A stretch of 64,000 bases of DNA from Pelobates cultripes. Lineage: Eukaryota; Chordata; Amphibia; Anura; Pelobatidae. The translations under genes were made by a program, and so were the position numbers. How positions within the stretch are numbered: position 1 is the first letter of the stretch; each line of letters opens with the position of its first letter. The DNA lies in assembly GCA_933207985.1 (NCBI GenBank), contig OW240921.1:94058271-94122270 (forward strand), written 5' to 3'. The notes beneath the pieces were generated by a model that was given only the letters and a program-made list of their open reading frames with translations, did no database searches and was not told the DNA's origin. This document shows positions 23,240-35,425 of this stretch, piece by piece.

Positions 23240-24029
23240 TGTGTGATGAATATCCTTATATTGTTATTAGTTTATTTTTATTTCTCTTTAGGAAGGACAA
23301 CCTCTGGCTAAATTTCCGTTAGGAAGCTGGCTGTGCAAAATAACTCCTATGACAGTTTGGCTTTAAATGCGTATCTTTGAGTTACCAGCCGCCTCAAGCT
23401 CTGTGATTGAGCAGATGTTAATTTTTTCCTTATAATTAAAATATTGATTTTTTTTTTGTTTTCTGCTCCTAAATGTGTGATAGCATAATTTAATTTGGTT
23501 TCACAGCAAATTTAAGTGGACATTATAAAGAGGAAATTGGTCTAGCATTTAAATATTATCTTTTATGTGGTAAGGTAATGTAGTTTTTTTTTTTTTTAAA
23601 GAAAGTACTTTTTTATATTCTCTTTAGCATTTATTCTAGCCAAAAGTCAATCTGTATCCGTCTAGAGAGTTCTTATGTGTACTAATTTTTGCAATAACAA
23701 TGATGTCTACGCAAGAAAAGAAATTTAAAATTACCTAAGAAAAAACAAATTAAAAAAAACTATATGCAAAAATAATTAAGTTGCAGCGCCAAATTTTATT
23801 GTTGTATGGAAATGAGGTAACCAGATGCATTTGAAATATTATTGTAAAAATTCAAAGCATGTCACAAATGTCACAATTATGAATATTTGTGAATCTTCCT
23901 TATTTGCCCTTTGACTGTCAAAAACCAGTAGTGCAAACATCTGCACTATAATGATAAAAAGTTAAGCAAAATAGTTGTAAAACGAAAAAATATATTTAAA
24001 GTTCAAAATTTCATTAGTAAGTTAGTTAT
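23240..24029. other. AT-rich non-coding DNA
   Basis: No gene or element recognised. Confidence 0.5.
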
Positions 24030-24620
24030 TGTAGTGGAGCTCCAATACCACGACTAGGTATCTCTGCTGAATCCTACTCGAAGCTAGAAGAAATGATGAT
24101 CAGTGAATATTAATCTCCCCCCAGCAACTAGACAACACATACCGGTAGTTCTGGGAGTACAACTGTTTTTATTCAGCCAAACTCAGCCTTTTATGCACAG
24201 ACTCCCTTGTCTTGTGCATAGAGCCCAACATAAAACATCCCAAAATACAGAAAAAACACACAGAAACCCCCACATGTCCTATATCCCTGGATATCTTGTC
24301 TGAGCTCCCAAGCACTGGCTGATCCAATAGCCCCCCTCCGGTCTCCCCTGCCAGCCCTGCTGTGTGCCTTCAAGATCTGGAGGGGAGATCAGTAATCTCC
24401 CTCACCAGTCCGCAGGCACTTTGCTGGCAGACAGCAGGGGAGGGAGAGAGGACCCGGGAGCTTAGCCTGCAGCTCCTACGGATCCTCCTCTTGCGAGCAC
24501 AGAGCGTTGCTGCGGTTACCACAGCAAAGCTCTGGTTCTTGTGAGAGTGAACTCTAGCCTCAGGAGCTGCAGGCTAGAGTTCAGTCTCACCACTAGAACT
24601 GCTAGGGATTCCTCACTGGA
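24030..24620 (-). mobile_element. LTR-like sequence, family 1, copy 2 (boundaries partly unresolved)
   Basis: Begins TGTAGTGGAGCTCC, comparable with TGTAGCGGAGAG at 15809 and 49207. It shares 'aactagacaacacata' and a minus-strand GAATAAAA preceded by GCATAAAAGG. I could not find a matching 5-bp duplication on the right. The right part (24440-24590) has GC-rich inverted repeats around AGCCTGCAGCTCCT. Confidence 0.55.
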
Positions 24621-24769
24621 CCACCAGGGATTGCAGGAAATATCCCCCCTCCCTCAGCAAAGGTAAAAAGGGAGGGGGGATATAAAAATGTTTTATTTTA
24701 ATTTAAAAAAAAGTATATATTTATTTATCTGCCCATAACCCCCAATAACTCACCACACACAAACAAACT

Positions 24770-25165
24770 GCCCCCAACACACACACACACACACAGCTCC
24801 CCAATATGCACACACACACTGCTTCCCAATATACACACACACTGCCCCCAATACACACACACTGCCCCAATACACATACACACACACTGCCCCAATACTC
24901 ACACACTGCCCCAATACACACACACTGCTCCCCAATACACACACACATTGCCCCAATACACACACATACACACACACACACACACAGACACTACCCCCAA
25001 TACTCACATACACACACACACTGCTCCCAATACACACGCACTCTGCCCCAATACACACATACCCTCCCTAAATAAACCAACACCCACACAAACCCACTGC
25101 CCCCAATACACACACACTGCTCCCCAAATCACACAGTGCCCCAACACACACACACACACATACTT
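24770..25165. repeat. CA-rich minisatellite
   Basis: ACACACACACTGCCCCAATAC-like units of about 20-35 bp. Open frames on both strands are repeat artefacts. Confidence 0.9.
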
Positions 25166-25900
25166 TTTTCTTTTAATAAACTCATAAGTAGTCAAGTTCC
25201 TGATAGTTTGACCAAAGAAGCTGCTTTCTCGTCTTCTAAGTCCATTCGATCGGATGATCCCTGCTCCAATTCAATGCTTCTTATACACTTAATGGGTATA
25301 AGCAGCACTCAATTCAATAGAACATGTGGTGAATTAAATTAAATAGTAAAATATTAGTCAGCAAAGTCTTCATTAGCCAGATTAATTAGTTTGTTTTTGG
25401 AACACAGTTAAGATGTAGTCAATAAAGTAATTAAATAAAGTACTAGAGTAGACAAATCAAAGAAACAAAAGAAATCCCTGTTTCAGGGTGTTAACATATT
25501 TTTAATTTGGTGACATTAATATTTAAGATGTAGTATCCATGAATATTATCAAGTCTGCAAGAGATGTGTAATGAATATTGAATCTGGAGCGGTCTTAGGC
25601 TAGCGATCGCTTATGATTAGAAGTGTGTGTCTGTTAGTGTGCGTGAGTGTCTGTTATGTTTCTACAATTATTAGGTGGACAGAAAGAGAGAGATAACGAT
25701 GTCTCCATAGAAATACCATGTTGCCTGGGAGAAACATTTGTGTGCCAACTTGCCAGTGATGCACTGTTGTTCCATTTACTGTAATTGGACTTATTTATGG
25801 AAACCATTAAATGGAAATGGACGTTGTCTGTGCATAAGTGCTTGTTATGAAAATGGTCCTTCAGGTGCACTTTGTCCAACAAAAGGCAAGTCATTCAGAA
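25166..25900. other. Non-coding DNA
   Basis: No gene or complete element recognised. Confidence 0.45.
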
Positions 25901-25901
25901 T

Positions 25902-26076
25902 CAAGGGGCTTATTAACTAAACAGTGCGTTGCGGGGAGACATAAACTTTACCACAAAACAGGCAGTTTAGAAAAAAATCAAACTGGAATTTGGTTTCAAA
26001 ATTGACCATGCAGTCCTACAATTTTGGAAATCACTTCAACTCACCACAACTCACCATTTAGTAAATAAGCCCTTAA
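25902..26076. mobile_element. Small palindromic MITE (GGGCTTATTWACTAAA ends)
   Basis: Starts AAGGGGCTTATTAACTAAAC and ends in the inverse, TTTAGTAAATAAGCCCTT. The interior is AT-rich. It is related in ends and composition to the AAGGTTATTTA family but distinct. Confidence 0.65.
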
Positions 26077-26284
26077 CATTACTAGCAAACTCAGTGAAGC
26101 GCAGGACACGTTAAAATTACTAAGTCTGGAACTAATTAAAGGCACAGCCAATTAAAAATATACTCAGTCTGAACACAGTTGCCCATTGCTTGTATGAATT
26201 GTTTTTTTAAGAAAGTATCCTCTGCCCTAGCCATACCAGCAAGGAGGGCTGCCCTGTGGGCAGTCAGGGACCCTCATTCAGCGT

Positions 26285-26285
<1 letters not shown>

Positions 26286-26333
<48 letters not shown>
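26286..26333. repeat. (CA)n microsatellite
   Basis: About 23 uninterrupted CA dinucleotides. The flank (26215-26285) resembles degraded TTAA-type repeat sequence. Confidence 0.98.
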
Positions 26334-26334
<1 letters not shown>

Positions 26335-26857
26335 CTCTCCTACAAAACTTGTAACATGAAGATAAAGTTAGAAGAATTACTCAAATGATTTAGGATTTTG
26401 TTTCCCCAACAGATCTGTTATGGATATAGTTCTCAACCTGTAATCATAGGCTTGTTGAGGAAAATACTGTTTTGGTTCTTCAGTGTGGTTTCCCCATTCA
26501 AGTTATTTTATGGACTTTTTTTTGATTGAAATAATGTGTCCCTTCCCTTTTGCTCCATATTCCAGATTGCATACATATTTTGATCAGGTGAATGAATGAC
26601 ACTTTTTATACACGAAAGCACCTTACTAGCTTTTGCGACAGCATTGCATGCTGTTTCCTAGTTTGGGATCTATAATTGTTCCCAAGTCCACTTCATTTAA
26701 TGTTATCCCTAGCTCAACCCCATGTAATGTATAAGTGGCTTGTGGTTCCTTATTCAAATACGCACTGCGTTTCATTTATCTGTAATGAATCCCATTCACG
26801 GCTTGTCTGCCCAGACCCCCAATTTGTCAGGATTATTAATTGATCCAACCCTAGAAT
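26334..26857. other. Non-coding DNA, possible old LINE remnant
   Basis: 26520-26830 ('cttactagcttttgcgaca', 'gtatcccattcac'-like phrases) gives the impression of an old 3' LINE remnant, but no motif is secure. No gene. Confidence 0.25.
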
Positions 26858-27376
26858 TGTATCACACCTAGGACTAAAAGGCCTAGAATGGCCTATTACC
26901 GGGCCTTAGAATGGCCGGACTTAACGCACCAAAGAATAGTCAGGATACTTGGCGAGGTCTGGGGGTAAAGAATGGGACACAACGAAAAGTAAAAGCCAGA
27001 AGTCAGGGATACCAGAATACAGGAAAGTCAAACGAAGCCAAAGTCAAATACCAGAAATAAACGCTCAGGAACACACTCTCGGACAACCAATAGGGAAACC
27101 ACATCAGAGCAATGAGGAAAAGTAAATTTGAGTTTAATAAGTGCTTTACATTTCTGATTGGCCGAAAATGGCCTTTGACCCCAAAATGTGCGCACGCCTC
27201 TCCCGTGTGACATCACACACACGCCGACCTCATCGTCATTAACGTGGGTGGACGTGGGGGTATAATGTGGCGTGGATCCGCAGTGGCCGGCATCCATTAA
27301 CATGTTGCAAGAGTCATTTGTACAGACGCACGGCCGCTGGGTGTAAATACCACAAGCTAAAGAGGAATATGTTACA
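26858..27376 (-). mobile_element. LTR, family 2, copy 1
   Basis: Read on the minus strand it begins TGTAACATATTCC and ends CCTAGGTGTGATACA. Shares with 38327-38943 the phrases 'ttagaatggc', 'aggaacacactctcgga' and 'cctttgacccc'. No clear target duplication. No attached retrotransposon genes, so probably a solo LTR. Confidence 0.6.
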
Positions 27377-27606
27377 AAATTGATACAAATACCTCTGTAA
27401 TTGTATCTGTGTAGACTGTATTATTGTGCCAAATTTTGTGCCTTCTGCAAACTCCGACTTTTAATGCCCACTTCAAGATAATTTATACACAGCTTAAAGA
27501 GGAGTGGACCCAGGACACAACCACAAGTCACTCAACTTACCACTTTTGATAATTAAAAAAAATAAAATTCATATACAACTATTCTCTGCACTCTATCTTT
27601 AACCCC

Positions 27607-27713
27607 TTAAAGGACCACTCTAGGCACCCAGACCACTTCAGCTTAATGAAGTGGTCTGGGTGCCAGGTCCAGCTAGGGTTAACCCATTGTTTTATAAACA
27701 TAGCAGTTTCAGA
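27607..27713. mobile_element. TTAA-type element fragment
   Basis: Starts TTAAAGGACCACTCTAGGCA and keeps the subterminal hairpin with its TTAA loop (27620-27664). It ends about 107 bp in, so it is truncated. Same family as 39538-40026. Confidence 0.8.
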
Positions 27714-29040
27714 GTATTTTTCAGAATAGGTTTACAGTGCCAATATCAAAGAATGTTCCATTTTGAAATAGTTTAAAACTGTGTGTTTATCCATTACACT
27801 TAAAATGCATAATAGAAATGATTACATCATATTTAAGAGATGTACAGATGACTTATGATGTGTTAAATCAGATGTTTCTTTATTTGGTTTGAAACAGTAA
27901 TGAAAACACTGTCATCCTGACAGATTGCCTTATATAAATTATTTATATCATAGCTGACAGTGCCATGAGGCTTTCTGCAAGCTCCTATTTATTGGCCCAA
28001 GAATACATTAGCTCTCAGAACCCCCCCCCCCGAAAAAAAAAACCCCTTCCTTTTTGCAGAATTTAAAAATCAATTTTTCTGCTTAGAATTTCTGCGTCTA
28101 GAAAAGGTTCCCTTGGATATGTTATTTTGATTCAGAATGTAGGAATGCTTTTCTTTTAAATAAATCATATTTCATTCTCAATTTAACCACCACAATCACT
28201 GCACGTAGACATCACAAAAAGGCAGATAATTAACCAGATGAAATTAAAAAAAAGATATAGTACAATTAAATTGTTGAATAACTATAATATTTTTTTTTGT
28301 AGAGATTATATTCTGTTTAACCTTTGCAACCCTTATTAAATGATAAGGAACATATGCTAAAATGTTTGACGTAAGCTTTTTACACTGTATTCTTCTCCTG
28401 ATACTGGGGTTAATTGGAGACTCACCAGTTGTCATTGCAATCCAGATACCATTTCATATGGAATAGAAACTTTTCTGGCCTCGTAGACCTTTCCCTTTAC
28501 ATGCATGTTCTATACTGGTTGATCGTTCGGTAGTCATGCCAATGTGTGGGGTATCCTGATATCTGTTATTTAGTTAATGGGTATCACCGTATAATCATGC
28601 AATATTGCCTCCTTTCTATGTACCTGGCAGTGAATTTGGAGATACATTTTACAGACAAGTAACAATCTGGATGAGCTTGATCTAATGGGCATCCAGTATG
28701 CTGTAGCAATATATAATTTACAATGTAAATAAAGAACTATTTGGAATTATGCATCTTATATCCTGGCAACATCAACTGAATTTTAATTTGTGAAAAAGGA
28801 GGATGGCCCAAGCACTGGAAGATAACAGAATCCTAACCAATATAGACACTGTTCCTTGCAGAGGTCGTTATGTTGCTTTGAGTTTCCCTGCACTGTCACC
28901 CAGTTTAAAGGAGCAGTTTGACATTAATCAAGGTATTTCTTGGTGCTCAATGTCATAATCACTGACAACCCACAAGTGCTGATATACAGTAGCAACATGA
29001 CACACAGCGCATAGAACACCACTGTGACATACAATGTGAC
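27714..29040. other. AT-rich non-coding DNA
   Basis: No gene seen. A poly-C/poly-A tract lies at 28021-28042. Confidence 0.5.
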
Positions 29041-29175
29041 ATAATCCAAGAGGAAAAAACTCACAGGCACTCCAACTTCAAGCCGCAGGCAGATTGATTA
29101 TGACAGAATGCAACGCAACGCAACGTTTCGACCGGAAAGGTCTTTTTCAAGCGGTTCTCATCACTTACTCTATAC
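29041..29175 (-). repeat. Repeat end carrying a hammerhead-like hairpin
   Basis: On the minus strand: GAAAAAGACC, loop, GGTCGAAACGTTG, then 'atcaatctgcctg...gagtgcctg'. The same series occurs on the plus strand at 47623-47712. The shared tail shows that they are one repeat family. Confidence 0.6.
29121..29152 (-). other. Hammerhead-like hairpin motif (copy 2)
   Basis: Minus strand TTGAAAAA - GACC/GGTC stem - GAAACGTTG. The second half keeps GAAAC. The first half has lost the invariant G of CUGANGA, so self-cleavage is unlikely. Confidence 0.45.
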
Positions 29176-29179
29176 AATG

Positions 29180-29680
29180 TGACATGGCATACAGAATTCA
29201 CATGGCGCAGAGAGAATATGGCACACAGCAATACCCAATTCTTTCCAATTCCTAAAATCACTCTCTCTGGCTCTTCCAGAAATATTTTTTACAGGAAATG
29301 TTTTACAGCCTTCCACCAAACGCAAGGCAACCACAAGACAAACTGCTTTTTATATACAAAAAGGGAATTGGGGGAGGCACACCCGGAACATGCATTTCTA
29401 AGTATTGTTGCTACCGGAAAAACCAAAATATATACAATATACCGATTAAGGAACAGTGCACACACACAAACAAAATACAGTTTTAAATTTTACAAGGCTA
29501 CTTACATTTCCCTGTCTTGGCAAACAAAATATGGGGATTCAGTTCCACCATATGGCCATATTGTGTTAAGCCCACCACTACTTCACAGTACCCCAATATC
29601 GGTGAGTCCTATCCTAATTTTAACATGTATGTCTGTATTTTACTCAGTTCTACCTGTTATTTGGGTATATCTGTTGTCTA
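29180..29680. other. Non-coding DNA left of the minisatellite
   Basis: A 172-codon open frame (29179-29697, plus) runs up to the minisatellite but has no domain motif and is probably chance. The last 60 bases look like decayed minisatellite units ('ttgggtatatctgttg'). Confidence 0.4.
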
Positions 29681-30722
29681 CCCAGCTCTGTGCATAGTAT
29701 AGGTATCTTTGTATGGTGCCCAGCTCTGTGCATAGTATAGGTATCTTTGTATGGTGCCCAGCTCTGTGCATAGTATAGGTATCTTTGTATGGTGCCCAGC
29801 TCTGTGTATAGTGTAGGTATCTTTGTATGGTGCCCAGCTCTGTGTATAGTATAGGTATCTTTGTATTGTGCCCAGCTCTGTGTATAGTATAGGTATCTTT
29901 GTATTGTGCCCAGCTCTGTGTATAGTATAGGTATCTCTGTATGGTGCCCAGCTCTGTGTATAGTATAGGTATCTTTGTATGGTGCCCAGCTCTGTGTATA
30001 GTGTAGGTATCTTTGTATGGTGCCCAGCTCTGTGTATAGTATAGGTATCTTTGTATTGTGCCCAGCTCTGTGTATAGTATAGGTATCTTTGTATTGTGCC
30101 CAGCTCTGTGTATAGTATAGGTATCTCTGTATGGTGCCCAGTCTGTGTATAGTATAGGTATCTTTGTATTGTGCCCAGCTCTGTGTATAGTATAGGTATC
30201 TCTGTATGGTGCCCAGCTCTGTGTATAGTATAGGTATCTTTGTATGGTGCCCAGCTCTGTGTATAGTATAGGTATCTTGTATGGTGCCCAGCTCTGTGTA
30301 TAGTATAGGTATCTTTGTATTGTGCCCAGCTCTGTGTATAGTATAGGTATCTTGTATTGTGCCCAGCTCTGTGTATAGTATAGGTATCTCTGTGTATTAT
30401 AGTGCCCAGCTCTGTGTATAGTATAGGTATCTTTGTATTGTGCCCAGCTCTGTGTATAGTATAGGTATCTTTGTATGTGCCCAGCTCTGTGTATAGTATA
30501 GGTATCTTTGTATGGTGCCCAGCTCTGTGTATAGTATAGGTATCTTTGTATGTGCCCAGCTCTGTGTATAGTATAGGTATCTTTGTATTGTGCCCAGCTC
30601 TGTGTATAGTATAGGTATCTTTGTATGGTGCCCAGCTCTGTGTATAGTATAGGTATCTTTGTATGGTGCCCAGCTCTGTGTATAGTATAGGTATCTTTGT
30701 ATGGTGCCCAGCTCTGTGTATT
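29680..30722. repeat. 38-bp minisatellite, about 27 units
   Basis: Tandem array of a 38-bp unit containing TGCCCAGCTCTGTGTATAGT and ATAGGTATCTTTG. Variants include GCATAG for GTATAG in the first units, TTTG/TCTG and TATGG/TATTG alternatives, and 37-bp units. Variants recur in the same order (29800-29960 and 29990-30140), implying multi-unit duplications. Not a CRISPR: no spacers. Confidence 0.95.
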
Positions 30723-30724
30723 TT

Positions 30725-33700
30725 ATCTCCATTTTTCTCAGCTGTTTGTGGTATGGCTCTCTCATTATTTTACTCCGCTCTATGTATTTTATAAATATAT
30801 TTATATTGTTTTATTGTATGAGCATCAGATATCTGTATTGCATGAGTATCTCTGTACTGTATGGGGAGGTGTAAAATGCTGGGGGAAGAGTCTGGCGCCC
30901 CATCATCAACTTACATTTCAACTTAACTAAAATATTTTGATGGTCCTTTTCTTTGGATTTGCACTGAACAACCTTGATGTTGTCCTTTTGACATTTAAGA
31001 TTTACATTCTCTACGTCAAGTGGTAGCATTGAATTGAAATCCCAGATTCAGCCCCTGTATTATAGTATGTCCCCCTCCCTTCAGTTTACCATGGGGTTGT
31101 TTCTCCAACCTTGCAGCAAATAATTTAAATATTATTAACTGGAATTCAATGTTTTGTTCTACCAACATTATTTCAGAATAAGTTGGGTCATACCGGGTAC
31201 ATTTTGCATGGAGGAATAGTAACACTGAGCAGTCGCTCATTAGGCAATGAAATTCAAAGAACTTGTCAAAGAAAGTTCTAACTGTGGAGTCGCATTCGAT
31301 GTGTAAATGAGTAACGTAGACCATTGCCGGGAATAATTTATTCTAAGATAGCCGGGCTCTTGGGGCTGCAAACTACTGAATGCAAAGTGTTCAGCACAAT
31401 TATTGAACTTTCCAATTATAGTTTAATCCTTAAAAGTTTTTAATTTAACAATAACATAGCATATTTCCTTGCCTTTATTTTACAAGAATAGCCAGAGAGG
31501 CATAAAAGTCTGATAATTAATGCACAACGAAAGAATGACATTGAAATTATATAGGGCCATATCCAAAAAAAATGAATAAAAATCTCCATTCCAATTCTAT
31601 TCTCTTCCTCTGTTCTCACCCACGTTCTCTCACCCATCTGTATAAGTAGAAAGAAAGATAGATAAGTAGCTAGCGGATAATTTTAACAGCTCTGTATTTT
31701 TTTTCCATGTATCATACTCACATTTCTCATGCTTTATTAGAAGTCTGGACACTTAACTTCCATTTATATGAACATATATTATTTTACTCACAGACGTGTT
31801 TTTACTCTGTGTATCTCAATTAACTTCTATTTACTATAAAGTAGAAAAATAAAAGGACGTGGTTGAATTGTCCACATGAGCACCGTCATGACCTGTCTCC
31901 CTTCAGTTGGGGCAAATTTGTCTACATAAACAGCTCCTGTCCATAGCATGGGACAAATGACTCCCTAAACAGATCAGAGAAGCCTTGGTCCCTTTGTCAG
32001 GATCTGAAACCCATTTGATGGATATAAAAATGTCAAATGAGTCAAGAAAGTTCTGTAGCTAGTTTATAACAACATTTTAAGCATAGAGGAGAAAACCCAG
32101 TAAGGACAAGTTTGCTATAGGGTCAAATCAAGGAACGAGAAGACTTTGGAGACTTAATTTATCAGACTTGTTGGATCAGTTTGAATTCACAGGATCACTT
32201 TGAAAAAAGAATTATCATGACAGCAGTGCATTCTGGGCGTAATAGCACTCCAGCTATCCTGGGGAATCTTGGTCTGAATTTTCTTTGCCAAAGCAATATT
32301 TGAATTGAAAAGCCTTTATGCATTTAAGACTGCAATGGTTTAACCATGTGATGACTTTTAAAGCCTAACCAGTCCATACAAATGTCTGAGAAACGTTAAA
32401 AACTGCCAGGCTCTATGAAAGATGAAAGTTGCTCAATGTACGGGCAGCCATTTGGTAAATGACAAACTCTCAGAGTCTTCTGACATTGCAACGTGTATTT
32501 CTGTGGAACTATGCAGGGTTCTTCAAACCCAGGAACAGCGCAAGCTAGGCAAGCTGTGGTTTGGTTCCATCCAAAATTGTATAGGGAGCCATAAAGGTTC
32601 TGGTAGTTAGCATCTTAGCAAAATAGGGGTCTGATACTCTGCTCTACTATTGACATTTTAAAAAAGATGTGTAAGAACTCTATCCTAGTAGAAAAAAATG
32701 TTCTTCTTGTATCTTCTCACCTTTTGGAACCTGAGCTTTCTTGATTTACAGTTTGTGGCAGACAGACCCTATTCGAAGAAATAGTCCATAACAACAGGAG
32801 CAACAAAAGTCAGCTATCACCTGCTTCTGGTAGTGAATTCCGCTGAAAAGCAGACTAGCTACTGCATGGGGATGGACATTCCACAAGTCCCTCACATCTC
32901 AGAAGCTACAGTGCCCTTGAAAGCAGTAAGGAGTTGACAGCTTTAATATTAAAAAAAACAAAAACAATTTCTGGTATTCCCCAATTCTAAAATAGAGAAA
33001 TTAACACATAAATAAATCACTGTTTAATATAAATAATTCATGGGCCTCTTAGAAAATGTTTTGTGTTTCTGTTTAATCAACAACAGCATTTTAAATGAGT
33101 TATGCAAAAATGTATCTGCTGTATCTCTAAACCAAATTAGTTTTGGGCAAGGAATTTTCTTTGATGCAAGTTCTAAGTTCAGTTTTCAACCTATAGGCAA
33201 GCTACTGCAATTTTATAAAACCACATTAAATATAAATACAAAGGATACAATGAAATACAGATCTCTTTGCAAATCATCCAAGCTACAAATATTTTCAATA
33301 GACATGTTTCTAATGAGTCCCACACCTTATTGATGCTGAACTGGCAAATGCGAGTCAGTTACCACTTGTGTTCTTATATCTTTTCATACCAGTTTAATCA
33401 TATATCATTGGAATTCGTTGTATAAGAGAAAGGGGGTTCTTGCTACAGATTCTCTAGAAACATAGCACCCAGAAATTAATTTAGCCCATCCACAGTTATT
33501 TTGTGTAGAGCCAGGCTGAAGAATACACAGAAACCTAAAATTTCAATCCAGCCCTGTGTTTTCCTATTTCATATATTCTGTCTACATAGCAGAAACTATT
33601 CAAAAGATGCCTATACTATAAATAATTATAATCAACGCCATAAAACATTTATCATCCGTATATGGAATTTTGCATTTATCCACAATCTGTTTTTATTTAA

Positions 33701-35255
33701 AAAATGCCGGGTATCTCGATGCATTTGCTCCAAATACTCTGGAATTCTTATTGGAATGTTAGGTATACCTTTATCACTATCCATCATGATTGTCTGACTC
33801 CATGATGTTAATTCACCAATATCCAGATTTTCCAGTTCTCTACCCAATTGTTCTTGACCTTTTGATGATCAAGTGGAAAGGTTAGTTAGAAATATACTGT
33901 AAGATAAGCATGCATGATCATCCGGATGCCTAAAGAAAATGAAAGACCCGTATCCTGGGAAGAAAACGTATTGATTATCTTCTTAGCTTTGAACAGTGAC
34001 AAATTCATTGGGAATGCATTGCAGGTTTGGTGAGTCGAGGCACTGAGCTATGTTCCAGTTGAGTTCAAAGGCAAGATTTTGAACATTGTTCGAGAATAGG
34101 GCATCTTATTTCCAATGAGGTTATTGAATTTTAGCCAGGATATTCCTTAATTATTATGGAAAATTAAGTAAGCCATATTAATTCTTGGGTGATCCAGCTT
34201 TCTTCGACAGGTAAATTTCCTTCGTTTTAAAACAAAAGTTTGATATAATTATCTTGCATTGGATCAGAAAGAATGGTAATCCATTTTTTGCCATTCAGAA
34301 AAATGTAAGCAATTTGTATTGCTAACCTTTCTTTTTGGTATTTATACGAGACATATACAATGAGAAGCCTAATTGGATGTAAGGATTTTGCCTGCTACAT
34401 TTTGATATTTTACCCTTTTCATGCCATGTGAGTAGGTAGAACCATCAAACCATTAATTCTATCATCGAATCATATATCTGTCTCTTGACCCATTATATAG
34501 CATCCTCCGACATAGCTTCACATCTTCATCATTTTCCCGGTGAAGAGATTGCTTTGATCTGCTAAAAATCACAGCATTGTGTAGATTGGGGAATAAAGTA
34601 TCAGCTACCGGATACATGGAAATAAGCAATTTTTTGCTTTGTTTGAGAGTGACGTTTCCTTAGTAAAGTGAAAATGATTGAAGTTTAAAAAAGACGCTGT
34701 GAATTATGGCTTCTCCTTAGTGACAGGCATCTCTTATTATAACCCATCAAAAGACTGACATCACATTTCTTCTTCCAGGATCAAATTGTGACAGATTGGT
34801 CTATTATTTATGCTAGAATTTCTATATTTCTCACAAATAAAGCTTTCAAAAATATACCAGAAGCTTAGAATGCTCAGCTATGGCCATATGTTACATTATA
34901 TATATTTACAATGAAGAACAATTTAGAAAAGAAAGCAAGGAAAAATAGTCAGAAGGAAAACAGAAGATTTTTTTTTTCTCATGCTGTCTTCAGTTGGGGA
35001 GTCCGTTTTCTGAAAGAACAAAAATATTACAAAAGAAGATATTTCAGCACTGTGGGGAATCCAATATTCATGTTCCATGAATACCAAGCAAGAGGAAAAA
35101 TCTTATTTTAATAATAAAAATGCTTTATTGCACATGTTTTAATAAGGAAATACACTGGCAATGTCTGCATTAGTGAGAGTAGAAAAGTGGGGAGTACACC
35201 CTAGGTGTTGTGCTCTTGAGGACCCTTACTCTACTATGGTTTAACTTTCAAATGG
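30725..35255. other. Mostly unique non-coding DNA
   Basis: Long stretch with few recognisable repeats and no convincing gene. Open frames of 60-100 codons show no motifs. It may be intronic or intergenic sequence upstream of the TMEM88-like exon. Confidence 0.5.
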
Positions 35256-35425
35256 TTATTTACTAAAGTGAGAAGTGATGAGATTTCAAAAGATTTTCAA
35301 TTTTAAGGTTTAAATACACAAACTGGAAAAGAGTCAGCTTTATTTCCAGTTTGGCTACATTGGGCTACAATTTGAAATTCACTTTGAATTCACTTTGAAA
35401 TTCTGACAATTTTTGTTTCCTCTTG
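35256..35425. mobile_element. Small palindromic MITE (AAGGTTATTTA family), copy 2
   Basis: Left end 'GGTTATTTACTAAAGTGAGA'. The interior shares 'caatttgaaattcacttt' phrases with 13836-14007. The right end is degraded. Confidence 0.6.

Larger units (their letters stand above)
21740..23240 (-). mobile_element. LINE 3' end, copy 2, split by a hAT-type element
   Basis: 21750-22021 matches the 3' UTR of the LINE at 15092-15300 ('TACATTGAGATTTCTCTC', 'CAAGTATGTCCTGGGTCC'). The sequence resumes at 23038 with ATTATTCCATAATTGTGGTG, as in 15350-15385. The intervening 1,008 bp is a later insertion. The protein tail is more decayed than in copy 1. Confidence 0.8.

Noticed and set aside
24030..25165. Complete LTR with 5-bp duplication at the right end of the 24-kb repeat
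   Set aside because: The left flank GTTAT has no matching copy after a CA end downstream; left as an LTR-like sequence with unresolved boundary.
26858..27376. Target duplication for the first family-2 LTR
   Set aside because: Flanks AGAAT and AAATT match at only three of five bases, too weak to claim.
29179..29697. 172-codon open frame
   Set aside because: No motif; it runs into the minisatellite and is likely chance.
29680..30722. Possible CRISPR-like array
   Set aside because: Units abut directly with no unique spacers, and the genome is a vertebrate; it is a minisatellite.
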